This document shows positions 23,259-30,288 of a DNA stretch of 34,380 nt, piece by piece. Where the stretch lies: NCBI GenBank assembly GCA_017444485.1, contig JAFSWM010000096.1:1-34380 (forward strand), read 5' to 3'. Under the pieces are notes generated by a model. It did no database searches. It had not been told where the DNA came from and saw only the letters and a program-made list of their open reading frames with translations. The position numbers and the translations under genes were made by a program. Origin of the DNA: Bacteroidaceae bacterium (GTDB lineage Bacteria > Bacteroidota > Bacteroidia > Bacteroidales > Bacteroidaceae). The stretch's first letter is position 1, and every line of letters starts with the position of its first letter.

Positions 23259-24635
23259 ATGAAAAAAATCCTATTGTTCTTCTCGCTCGCCTGCTTCGCC
23301 TTTACCGTGGCAGCCCAGCAAAACAGGGAATACCAGCAACTCACGCCCTCTCGCAGTTATCGCGTATATCTCCACGACAAGGAAGGAAACGGACACTCCC
23401 TCAGCCGTCCTGAGAAGTTCCTTTCTCAGAAGGCCCTTGACCGCCGTGCCAAATTCGGTATCAGTGTGGATGAATACGACCTGCCCGTATCCAAGAAATA
23501 CCTACGCAAACTCACTCAGGCAGGGTTTCCCATCCATTGCGTGAGCAAATGGAACAACACTGCCGTGGTGTCTTCTGCCCGCGAAGACGCTGCCGAGGCC
23601 TTGCTTGCTCTTCCTTTTGTGGATAGTGTGGTGCACGTCTATACTGCTCCCGACAGCATCAGAGTCATTACCGACCGTGACCGTGTGACTGACCGCAACC
23701 TATCCGAGGAAAACCGCTATGGTGGTGCCTACCGACAGGCCGAAATGATTGGAGTGCCGCGTATGCATGCCTATGGCTTCAACGGCCAGGGCGTGACCAT
23801 TGCTGTAATCGACGGCGGATTCCACAATGCCGACCGCATTGCCGGACTTGACAACGTCACCGTGTTGGGCACACGCAACTTCGTAAACCCCGGACGCGAC
23901 GTCTATCTCGAAGGTGAGCACGGCATGATGGTGCTCTCCTGCATCGCCAGCAACAAGCCTGGCATTCAGATCGGCACAGCCCCCGGCGCACAGTTCTACC
24001 TGCTACTCAGCGAGGACGGAGCCAGCGAGTTCCCCATCGAAGAGGACAACTGGTGTGCCGCAGTGGAATACGCCGACAGCCTTGGGTGCGACATCGTGAC
24101 GAGTTCGCTTGGCTACACCACCTTTGACGACAAATCCATGTCCCATCCCTATTGGCAACTCGATGGTAAGACCTTCGTGAACAGCCGTAGCGCCAGCCTA
24201 TGCGCCAGCAGGGGCATCGTCTGCCTCAACAGCGCGGGTAACAGCGGCAACGACCGCTGGAAACTCATCGGAGCACCCGCCGATGGCGACAACATGCTCG
24301 CCGTGGGAGCGGTGGACTCCAAGGAGCGCAACACATACTTCTCCTCCCTGGGGCACAGTGCAGACGGGCGTGTCAAGCCCGACGTGATGGCCATGGGACA
24401 GGCTTGTTACGTCTTTGACACCGATGGTGAAATCACCCAGGTGAACGGCACCAGTTTCTCTTGTCCCATACTGTGCGGCGGTGTGGCCTGCCTGATGCAA
24501 GCCTGTCCCGATGCGCGCCCCGAAGATATCTGTCGTGCAGTGCGTATGAGCGGAGACCGCGCTGAGCATCCTGACAATGTGTTCGGATATGGCGTGCCGA
24601 ACATTTGGAAAGCCTATCAGTTGCTCAAGAAGTGA
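23259..24635 (+). CDS. Secreted subtilisin-like serine peptidase (S8)
   Basis: A 458-residue exported protease. Signal peptide MKKILLFFSLACFAFTVAAQ, a propeptide-like region to about residue 155, then the S8 domain with catalytic Asp185 (AVIDGGF), His221 (GEHGMMV) and Ser399 (NGTSFSCP); oxyanion Asn in LNSAGNSGND. It ends soon after the catalytic domain and no C-terminal type IX sorting domain was seen, so periplasmic or Sec-only export is likely. It follows the sulfatase after 35 bases and could share its transcript. Substrate unknown. Confidence 0.9.
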   Translation: MKKILLFFSLACFAFTVAAQQNREYQQLTPSRSYRVYLHDKEGNGHSLSRPEKFLSQKALDRRAKFGISVDEYDLPVSKKYLRKLTQAGFPIHCVSKWNNTAVVSSAREDAAEALLALPFVDSVVHVYTAPDSIRVITDRDRVTDRNLSEENRYGGAYRQAEMIGVPRMHAYGFNGQGVTIAVIDGGFHNADRIAGLDNVTVLGTRNFVNPGRDVYLEGEHGMMVLSCIASNKPGIQIGTAPGAQFYLLLSEDGASEFPIEEDNWCAAVEYADSLGCDIVTSSLGYTTFDDKSMSHPYWQLDGKTFVNSRSASLCASRGIVCLNSAGNSGNDRWKLIGAPADGDNMLAVGAVDSKERNTYFSSLGHSADGRVKPDVMAMGQACYVFDTDGEITQVNGTSFSCPILCGGVACLMQACPDARPEDICRAVRMSGDRAEHPDNVFGYGVPNIWKAYQLLKK

Positions 24636-24703
24636 CACACTAGCCTGACTAATAGGAAAGCCGATCAGCGCAAACGGGGGGGGCATGAAATATAATGCCC
24701 CAC

Positions 24704-24734
24704 TTGGCCTATCAACGTGCTTTGCGTACTTTTG
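24704..24734 (+). promoter_or_regulatory. Promoter for the nusB gene run
   Basis: TTG at 24704-24706 and TACTTTTG at 24727-24734, with 20 bases between, fit the Bacteroidota -33/-7 layout. The start codon is 18 bases downstream. Confidence 0.6.
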
Positions 24735-24752
24735 CGGCTCAAAATTGACGAA

Positions 24753-25688
24753 ATGATAAACCGAGAACTAATTCGCTATAAGGCCGTGCAGCTGTTTTAT
24801 GCCTATCGCGTCAGCGGAGGTAAGACAGCCAATGAAGCCGAAAAGGAATTCACTGTGTCGCTGGAGCGAGCGCACGACCTCTATTTGTATCTGCTCACAC
24901 TCCTCACCTACATCCGCCGTTACGCTGAGAGACTTGCCGAGAACATTGAGGCGCGCAACGAAAGGCGCGGGCTCAAACTACCCACCTCATCGGCGGAACG
25001 CACGCTGGCTGACAACAAGTGGTTGCTCACTCTTGCCGACAACGAGGAACTGTCTGCCTATCGAGAAAAGAACCAGGACATCAACGACGAGGAGGAAGCC
25101 TTGATTAAACGGCTGACACACCTCTTTATTGAGAACGAGGATTTCCTCCTTTATATCAAGAAAGGGGACTTATCCCCGGAAGCGGACCAGGAGATTGTGC
25201 GCCGTCTGTACAAGACCATTATCACCACGTGCGAAGACATTGAGTCGGTACTTGAAACCCGCAGCCTTTATTGGAACGACGACAAAGCAGTCATTGATAC
25301 TTTCGTACTGAAGACCATCAAGCGCTTACGTCCTTATGGAAATGCGGCACAGCCTCTGCTTTCAGCATGGGGCGACGAGCAAGACCGCGACTTCGCCATG
25401 CGTCTCTTCCGTGCCACCATAGACGGGCAGGAAGAAGCCCAAGAATTGATAGAACGCTACAGCAGCGACCGTTGGGACAACTCACGCATTCCACTGATGG
25501 ACATCGTTATCCTGCACACGGCACTTGCCGAACTGATGGGCGTGCCAGGGATTCCTGCCAGCGTTACCATCAACGAATATATCAACGTGGCCAAGTGGTA
25601 CAGCACACCCCCAAGTCCCTCCTTCATCAATGCCCTGCTCGACACCATAGCCAAACATCTGCGAGAAGAAGGCCGATTGATGAAGTGA
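24753..25688 (+). CDS. nusB: Transcription antitermination factor NusB (long Bacteroidota form)
   Basis: An RNA-binding factor of rRNA antitermination complexes. At 311 residues it is about twice the length of E. coli NusB, as is usual in Bacteroidota, where an N-terminal extension precedes the NusB fold. The C-terminal part (residues about 190-311) carries the NusB signature: RDFAMRLFRATIDGQEEAQELIERY, MDIVILHTALAELMGVPGIPASVTINEYINVAKWYSTPPSPSFINALLD (shown here only as landmarks). The start MINRELIRYKAVQLFYAY follows the promoter closely. It leads the nusB-yajC-ybbR-coaE run. Confidence 0.9.
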   Translation: MINRELIRYKAVQLFYAYRVSGGKTANEAEKEFTVSLERAHDLYLYLLTLLTYIRRYAERLAENIEARNERRGLKLPTSSAERTLADNKWLLTLADNEELSAYREKNQDINDEEEALIKRLTHLFIENEDFLLYIKKGDLSPEADQEIVRRLYKTIITTCEDIESVLETRSLYWNDDKAVIDTFVLKTIKRLRPYGNAAQPLLSAWGDEQDRDFAMRLFRATIDGQEEAQELIERYSSDRWDNSRIPLMDIVILHTALAELMGVPGIPASVTINEYINVAKWYSTPPSPSFINALLDTIAKHLREEGRLMK

Positions 25689-25810
25689 AGGCCGACGGGC
25701 AAGAGGGCCCCAAACTCTTGCGCACACTGACGATTAGCGCATATACGGCAAGTGTGGTCACGTATTTCATAAACCTATAAACACAAAACATTCTTATATC
25801 ACAAATCATT

Positions 25811-26128
25811 ATGGCAATCCTTTTCTCATTCCTCCAGGCCCAACAAGGTGGCTTTGCCCAATACAGCGGCCTTATCATGATTGTGCTACTGTTCGCTATC
25901 ATGTATTTCTTCATGATACGTCCGCAAAACAAGAAGCAGAAGGAACTCCGCAACTTCCGCAACGCATTGAAACCTGGGCAGGACGTGGTTACTGTAGGCG
26001 GCCTGCATGGTACCATTCGCAGTGTGAGCGAGAAGGACGACACCGTGACTCTTGAAGTGGCTACGGGTGTGAAACTCCTCTTCGACCGCACCGCCATCGT
26101 GCCTCAGGGCGAGAAGCCTGTGGCATAA
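25811..26128 (+). CDS. yajC: Preprotein translocase accessory subunit YajC
   Basis: A small inner-membrane protein that associates with SecDF. In 105 residues it has one membrane span (about 18-36, YSGLIMIVLLFAIMYFFMI), the family junction RPQNKKQKE right behind it, and a small soluble domain (PGQDVVTVGGLHGTI). The 122-base gap before it holds no repeat and no clear promoter box. ybbR follows after 29 bases. Confidence 0.95.
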   Translation: MAILFSFLQAQQGGFAQYSGLIMIVLLFAIMYFFMIRPQNKKQKELRNFRNALKPGQDVVTVGGLHGTIRSVSEKDDTVTLEVATGVKLLFDRTAIVPQGEKPVA

Positions 26129-26157
26129 AATCCGCTTGCACATTTGTCACACCCGCA

Positions 26158-27177
26158 ATGACCTCCCCACGTCGTTCCTTTTCAGAAGCAGGGCGCGTCG
26201 TCATGCGTCGCGTCAAGGCACGCGGCACACTGACCTTCCTCGGCTTCCTGGCACTGGCAGCGGCTTTTTGGCTCGCCGTCACGCTCAACGACACTTATGA
26301 GGTGGAGGTGGCCGTACCGCTTGAATTGCGCGACGTGCCGAGCAACGTGGTTATCACCACCGAACTGCCCAAAGAACTGCGCATCACTCTGCGCGACAAA
26401 GGCGTTCGCCTGCTCCCGTATCTCTATGGTCCGAAGCCGATGCCTATCATTGTGAGTTATAAGGATCATCAGGCAGGAAAAGGGCGCGGGCGCTTCACGG
26501 GTGCTGAATTCCTTGGACAACTGAGCCGACAATTCTCCTCCCCTACACAAATTGTGCGTATCAAGCCCGACACACTTGAGTTCTACTACAACTTCGGTGC
26601 GAGCAAACGTGTACCAGTGCGTTTTGACGGAAACGTGCGCTGTGCGAACGGCTATTTTGTCACACAAACAAAGCTACAGCCTGAATTCGTCACCGTCTAT
26701 GCTCCGTCATCGGTGCTCGACACGCTACGTTCCGTAACGATCTCCCCGCTTCAGATAGACAACGTGCGCGACACGGTGAGAAGCAAACAGCCCGTAGCCA
26801 TAATGCGCGGGATGAAGTCTGTGCCTGCCGAAGTACAAGTCACGGTCATCACCGACCGGCTCACCGAGAAAACCATCCGCGTGCCAATCCATTCGCTCAA
26901 CTTCCCCGCCAACCGCGTGCTTCGCACCTTCCCTTCGTCCGTGGACGTGACCTTCAAGGTGGGTGTGAGCCAATACGAACACATCGGTCCTGAACGCTTT
27001 GTCATAACCCTTGCCTACGAGCAACTCCTCAGTATGCGAGGCAACAAGACCGAAATCAATGTGCGCAGCGTGCCCGACGGGGTTAGCGATGTCAGGATAA
27101 GCCCGCGCACCGTAGACTTTGTCATTGAGACAGTGCCGGAGGAGGCTGATTCAATCTCATTGAACATTGAACATTGA
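26158..27177 (+). CDS. YbbR-like domain protein (CdaR-like)
   Basis: A 339-residue protein with an N-terminal membrane anchor (about 22-42, TLTFLGFLALAAAFWLAV) and two or more YbbR-type beta domains (VPLELRDVPSNVVITTELPK; VPVRFDGNVRCANGYFV). In Firmicutes a YbbR protein regulates the diadenylate cyclase CdaA; no cyclase gene is seen here, so a like role is only a possibility. The final residues LNIEH and the stop are encoded by the heptad repeat that follows, the same ending as the Buk fusion. Confidence 0.82.
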   Translation: MTSPRRSFSEAGRVVMRRVKARGTLTFLGFLALAAAFWLAVTLNDTYEVEVAVPLELRDVPSNVVITTELPKELRITLRDKGVRLLPYLYGPKPMPIIVSYKDHQAGKGRGRFTGAEFLGQLSRQFSSPTQIVRIKPDTLEFYYNFGASKRVPVRFDGNVRCANGYFVTQTKLQPEFVTVYAPSSVLDTLRSVTISPLQIDNVRDTVRSKQPVAIMRGMKSVPAEVQVTVITDRLTEKTIRVPIHSLNFPANRVLRTFPSSVDVTFKVGVSQYEHIGPERFVITLAYEQLLSMRGNKTEINVRSVPDGVSDVRISPRTVDFVIETVPEEADSISLNIEH

Positions 27178-27187
27178 ACATTGACCA
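27160..27187 (+). repeat. TTGAACA/TTGACCA heptads at the ybbR 3' end
   Basis: Three TTGAACA units and one TTGACCA unit; the ybbR stop (27175-27177) is inside the third. They pass directly into TTTGCAAAACC and the next array. Confidence 0.8.
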
Positions 27188-27189
27188 TT

Positions 27190-27290
27190 TGCAAAACCTT
27201 AAAACCTCAAAACCTAAAAACCTTAAAACCTCAAAACCTTAAAACCTTAAAACCTTAAAACCTTAAAACCTTAAAACCTTAAAACCTAAA
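27190..27290. repeat. AACCTTAAAACCTTAA repeat array
   Basis: About a dozen 8-base units, mostly AAAACCTT with some AAAACCTC, all in one direction. Part of the 212-base gap between ybbR and coaE that consists almost wholly of repeats. Confidence 0.85.
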
Positions 27291-27300
27291 GCAATACCTG

Positions 27301-27346
27301 CGGGCGGGGACGCCCGCGCTCCCAGCGTTTGCAATAGGCGGGCTGA
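27301..27346. repeat. GC-rich palindromic repeat, copy 3
   Basis: Same orientation as 41-86 and identical but for two bases (CCCAGCG against CCCAACC). It is enclosed by AAAACC arrays on both sides, like copy 2. Confidence 0.75.
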
Positions 27347-27350
27347 TGGA

Positions 27351-27388
27351 CCTTACAACCTCATAACCTCAAAACCTTATAACCTAAA
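27351..27388. repeat. AACCTCATAACCTC repeat array before coaE
   Basis: Short tandem array that ends with AACCTAAAA immediately in front of the coaE ATG, so it forms the whole leader region of that gene. Confidence 0.7.
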
Positions 27389-27389
27389 A

Positions 27390-27923
27390 ATGCACTACGC
27401 GGTCACGGGCGGTATAGCCAGCGGAAAGACTTGGTTTTGCAACAAACTGCGAGGCCACGGCAACGAGGTGTATTCTTGCGACGAGGCAGCCAAACGCATC
27501 ATCCGAACCGACCCGCAGGTACGCGAAGCGCTGAAAGCCTTGGTGGCGGGCGACCTCTACCTCCCCGATGGAACGTTGCAGAAGCGGGTGCTCGCTGCGT
27601 ATCTCACCGCCTCGCCCGACCATGCTGCCCGTGTGAACGCCATCGTTCATCCCAAGGTGGCTGACGACTACCTCCGATGGCAACGGGCGCAAACCACGCA
27701 GCACACCTTTATGGAGTGTGCCCTGCTCTTCGAGAGCGGTTTCGACCGCCTTGCCGAGCGCTCTATCTGTATCTATGCCAGCGAGGCTGTGCGGTTGCGG
27801 CGGTTGATGCGGCGCGATGGTATCAGCGCGGAGCAGGCACGACGCTGGATGAGCCTGCAAATGCCCGAGGAGGAGAAACGCCGTAGGGCAGACATCGTCA
27901 TCTACAACGACAAAGACTGTTAG
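27390..27923 (+). CDS. coaE: Dephospho-CoA kinase
   Basis: Last step of CoA synthesis: phosphorylates the ribose 3'-OH of dephospho-CoA. P-loop GGIASGKT (residues 7-14), the acceptor-site motif SCDEAAKRI, the lid-flanking FMECALLFESGFD and the RLMRRDGISAEQARRWMSLQMPEEEKRRRADIVIYND region (landmarks) match CoaE. At 177 residues it is shorter than the usual 195-205: it stops at YNDKDC, where other CoaE proteins continue with a last helix. The catalytic parts are complete, so it is probably active, but the 3' end may have been lost. The gene follows an intergenic region made of repeats. Confidence 0.9.
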   Translation: MHYAVTGGIASGKTWFCNKLRGHGNEVYSCDEAAKRIIRTDPQVREALKALVAGDLYLPDGTLQKRVLAAYLTASPDHAARVNAIVHPKVADDYLRWQRAQTTQHTFMECALLFESGFDRLAERSICIYASEAVRLRRLMRRDGISAEQARRWMSLQMPEEEKRRRADIVIYNDKDC

Positions 27924-27966
27924 AACAACAATATAAACCTCATACCACATCGTCACACTCAGAGAA

Positions 27967-28035
27967 AGTTATAAGGTTATAAGGGGCTGGGCGACGACCT
28001 CAAAACCTCAAAACCTCAAAACCTTAAAACCTCAG
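27967..28035. repeat. AGGTT/AACCT palindromic array with GGGCTGGGCGACG core
   Basis: AAGTTATAAGGTTATAAGG, then GGCTGGGCGACGA, then CCTCAAAACCTCAAAACC: complementary arms around a GC-rich centre. The same plan occurs at 28465-28612 and 30117-30252. Confidence 0.8.
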
Positions 28036-28063
28036 AGTTGGCACAACACTCACGAAACACACT

Positions 28064-28465
28064 ATGCAAGACACTATTCTCGCCATTGCCGGACGCCCCG
28101 GCCTCTTCCGGTTGCTCACCCGTGGCACCGGACGCATCATCGTAGAAAGCCTTGACGAAACCAAGCACCGCTTCCCTGCAAGCCCGCGCGACCGTATCAC
28201 CTCGCTGAACGATGTGAGCATGTACACTGATGCCGATGATGTGCCGCTGATGGATATTTTCCAAAACATCGCAAACACGCTCGACAAGAAGTCCTCGCCC
28301 CTCAACCACAAGACCGCTTCGCCCGACGAACTGCGGGATTTCATGGCGATGGCCCTGCCCGACTACGACCGCGACCGCGTGCACCTCAGCGACATGAAGA
28401 AACTCCTGCAATGGTACAACATCCTCATTGCTGCCGGATACACCACTTTCGCTGACAAAGAATAG
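28064..28465 (+). CDS. DUF5606-like conserved protein
   Basis: A 133-residue cytoplasmic protein. MQDTILAIAGRPGLFRLLTRG, IIVESLDETKHRFPA, DRITSLNDVSMYTD and the C-terminal LLQWYNILIAAGYT (landmarks) agree with the Bacteroidota family I know as DUF5606, which is often found behind coaE, as here. No biochemical role is known to me. It has no signal peptide or membrane span. The gene is bordered on both sides by palindromic repeat arrays. MQDTI is the first Met of the frame and fits the family start. Confidence 0.7.
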   Translation: MQDTILAIAGRPGLFRLLTRGTGRIIVESLDETKHRFPASPRDRITSLNDVSMYTDADDVPLMDIFQNIANTLDKKSSPLNHKTASPDELRDFMAMALPDYDRDRVHLSDMKKLLQWYNILIAAGYTTFADKE

Positions 28466-28612
28466 TTTAAGGTTGTTAGGTTTTAAGGTTTTGAGGGGGC
28501 TGCGCGACGACCTCATAACCTTAAAACCTCACAACCTTAAAACCTCACAACCTTAAAACCTCACAACCTTAAAACCTCATAACCTCAAAGCCTCATAACC
28601 TCAAAGCCTCAA
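28465..28612. repeat. Long AGGTT/AACCT palindromic array with GGGCTGCGCGACG core
   Basis: Starts at the stop codon of the DUF5606-like gene with TTTAAGGTTGTTAGGTTTTAAGG, passes through GGGGGCTGCGCGACGACC (near 28494-28511), and continues as about ten AACCTTAA/AACCTCAA units. It ends two bases before the apparent TTG start of the next gene. Confidence 0.85.
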
Positions 28613-28614
28613 AC

Positions 28615-29160
28615 TTGAATGCCATCCTGATAGACTGCGAGTTCGTCTGCCAGACCGTGGCCGACCTGTCTGCTTTCCTCCGCAACAGCGTGCGCCGCCC
28701 CATTCCTGAGGCCGATTTGGCACGGTGGTTGGAATGTGCGGCCCTTGACGGAGGCATAAAGGCAGAACAGGGCACGGCCACACAGGTGTACCTCTTCCAT
28801 GAGGCCGACACACAGTTGCTCGATGGCTTCCGCCCGCACGGCTTGACTTCGGATATCGACGGCAAGGCCTTCAACGGCTCCGTGGGGGAATTTCTCCTGG
28901 CCGCCTGCCCCGCGCAGCCCGACCTCGGAACCAAGGAAACGCTGCTCTGCGAAACGCTGCAAGGACTCCTTCGTGGCAAGCAATGTGAGCGCATGGTGGT
29001 CGTAGCCGACCTGAAAGCCTACGGCGAGCGTATCCACCAACTGGCTGACGACTATCCCGACGCTCCCCTCTCCTACCTCACCCTCAGCCCTACCGAAGGC
29101 ACTCCCCTACCCTATTCCCTCATGGCCGCCCTCGGCATACGCGGCGACGAACTGCCGTAA
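28615..29160 (+). CDS. Hypothetical protein, non-ATG start
   Basis: A 181-residue reading frame (TTG)NAILIDCEFVC... with high coding quality and neighbour-like codon use. I do not recognise the family with confidence. An acidic strand start (ILIDCEF), a middle segment with QVYLFHEADTQLLDGF and a late MVVVADLKAYGERI are visible; no signal peptide or membrane span. The only start near the conserved beginning is TTG at 28615; the frame is closed by TAA at 28570 and the bases between are repeat array. The next in-frame Met is beyond residue 100. Either the gene uses TTG or the array has overwritten its original start region. Confidence 0.7.
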   Translation: MNAILIDCEFVCQTVADLSAFLRNSVRRPIPEADLARWLECAALDGGIKAEQGTATQVYLFHEADTQLLDGFRPHGLTSDIDGKAFNGSVGEFLLAACPAQPDLGTKETLLCETLQGLLRGKQCERMVVVADLKAYGERIHQLADDYPDAPLSYLTLSPTEGTPLPYSLMAALGIRGDELP

Positions 29161-29178
29161 TAAAGAATCACACCAACT

Positions 29179-29943
29179 ATGAAACTGACAAAAATCATGG
29201 CCACCTGCGCCATCCTGGCACTCTGCCAGGCAAACCTGCTGGCAGCATGCACGAGCAGCGATGAGAACCCGACCACGCCCGACACGTCAGCCCTCGCAGC
29301 CTGGCAAGCAGGCCAGACCGTCACCGCCGAGGCTGTTGAGGCATTCGGCGGACTCGACAAGTGCTTCGCCGCAGAGCCCATCCCCGACGGCGTGTGGCAA
29401 CGCATGCAGGGCAAGACCTACAAGGAGAACCCCTATATTGGCCGCGACGACCTGCGCCACATCCGCGCCCTCCACTGGGACTACGACGAGCAAATCCACA
29501 TCGGCGAGATGATCTGCAACGCTCAGATTGCCGACCGCCTGGTGCGTATCCTGCGGAAGCTCTATGAGGCCAAGTACCCGATACAGCGGATGCTCCTCCC
29601 CGACGTGTACGATGCCGACGACGAGACACAGATGCGCGACAACAATTCATCCTGCTTCTGCTACCGCCCCGTGGCCGGCACCACCAAGCTCTCGAAACAT
29701 GCACGAGGGCTGGCCGTGGATATCAACACCCTCTACAACCCCTACTACAAGGACCGGCCCGATGGCACACGCTTCATACAGCCCGCCACCGCCGCCGAAT
29801 ACTGCGACCGCACCAAGGATTTTCCCTACAAGATTGACCGCGGCGACCTCTGCCTGCGACTCTTCACCGAAGAAGGCTTTGAATGGGGCGGCGATTGGAC
29901 CACCTGCAAGGACTTCCAGCATTTCGAACTGATCGAAGAATAA
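29179..29943 (+). CDS. M15-type peptidase lipoprotein (D-Ala-D-Ala carboxypeptidase-like)
   Basis: A 254-residue predicted lipoprotein; ALCQANLLAAC gives a lipobox with Cys24, followed by TSSDEN. The zinc-binding pattern of the M15 VanY/DD-carboxypeptidase fold is present: His174 and Asp181 in SKHARGLAVDIN and His248 in DFQHFEL. It may trim peptidoglycan stem peptides in the periplasm, but family members vary. The start lies 18 bases after the preceding gene, so the two are probably co-transcribed. A strong terminator follows. Confidence 0.82.
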   Translation: MKLTKIMATCAILALCQANLLAACTSSDENPTTPDTSALAAWQAGQTVTAEAVEAFGGLDKCFAAEPIPDGVWQRMQGKTYKENPYIGRDDLRHIRALHWDYDEQIHIGEMICNAQIADRLVRILRKLYEAKYPIQRMLLPDVYDADDETQMRDNNSSCFCYRPVAGTTKLSKHARGLAVDINTLYNPYYKDRPDGTRFIQPATAAEYCDRTKDFPYKIDRGDLCLRLFTEEGFEWGGDWTTCKDFQHFELIEE

Positions 29944-29967
29944 ACGCTGCCGTAAAGGTCTATTTCC

Positions 29968-30011
29968 CTCTGTGGGCAGGGCGCTTTTCCGTCCTGCCCA
30001 CAGAGCTTTTA
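29968..30011 (+). terminator. Intrinsic terminator after the M15 peptidase gene
   Basis: Perfect 13-base arms CTCTGTGGGCAGG (29968-29980) and CCTGCCCACAGAG (29993-30005) with a 12-base loop, followed by CTTTTAAA. It lies 25 bases after the stop and closes the run that begins at nusB. Confidence 0.85.
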
Positions 30012-30027
30012 AACTGCTGGCGACGCA

Positions 30028-30119
30028 CTGTACTCATAGTACACCTATAACTGTTCTCATAGTACACCTATAACTGTACTCATAGTACACCTATAACTGT
30101 ACTCATAGCACACCTATTG
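30028..30119. repeat. Four 23-bp tandem repeats with an internal palindrome
   Basis: Units start at 30028, 30051, 30074 and 30097; each begins CTGTACTCATAGTACACCTA, with one change in unit 2 and three in unit 4. TGTACT-CAT-AGTACA is an inverted repeat in the intact units. A decayed fifth copy (CTGTACTTGCCGCACACTTA) is at about 30256-30277. The region 29944-30288 holds no gene: it has the terminator, this array and the next one. Confidence 0.85.
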
Positions 30120-30252
30120 AAGGTTGTAAGGTCTTAAGGTTATAAGGTTATAAGGGGCTGCGCGACGCCCTCATAACCTCATAACCTCATAACCTCAAAA
30201 CCTTATGACCTCAAAACCTTATGACCTCAAAACCTTATGACCTCAAAACCTA
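30117..30252. repeat. AGGTT/AACCT palindromic array with GGGCTGCGCGACG core
   Basis: AAGGTTGTAAGGTCTTAAGGT-type units, then AAGGGGCTGCGCGACGCCC, then CTCATAACCTCATAACC and several ACCTTATGACCTCAAA units. Third occurrence of the GGGCTGCGCGACG core. Confidence 0.8.
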
Positions 30253-30288
30253 TATCTGTACTTGCCGCACACTTATAGGCTGAGGTTG

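Noticed and set aside
24670-24690. Run of nine G as a phase-variable tract.
   Set aside because: It lies outside any coding sequence and upstream of the nusB -33 element, so no frame switching is possible.
30028-30119. Possible CRISPR array at the 23-bp repeats.
   Set aside because: The units are directly adjacent with no spacers, and no cas gene is present in the window.
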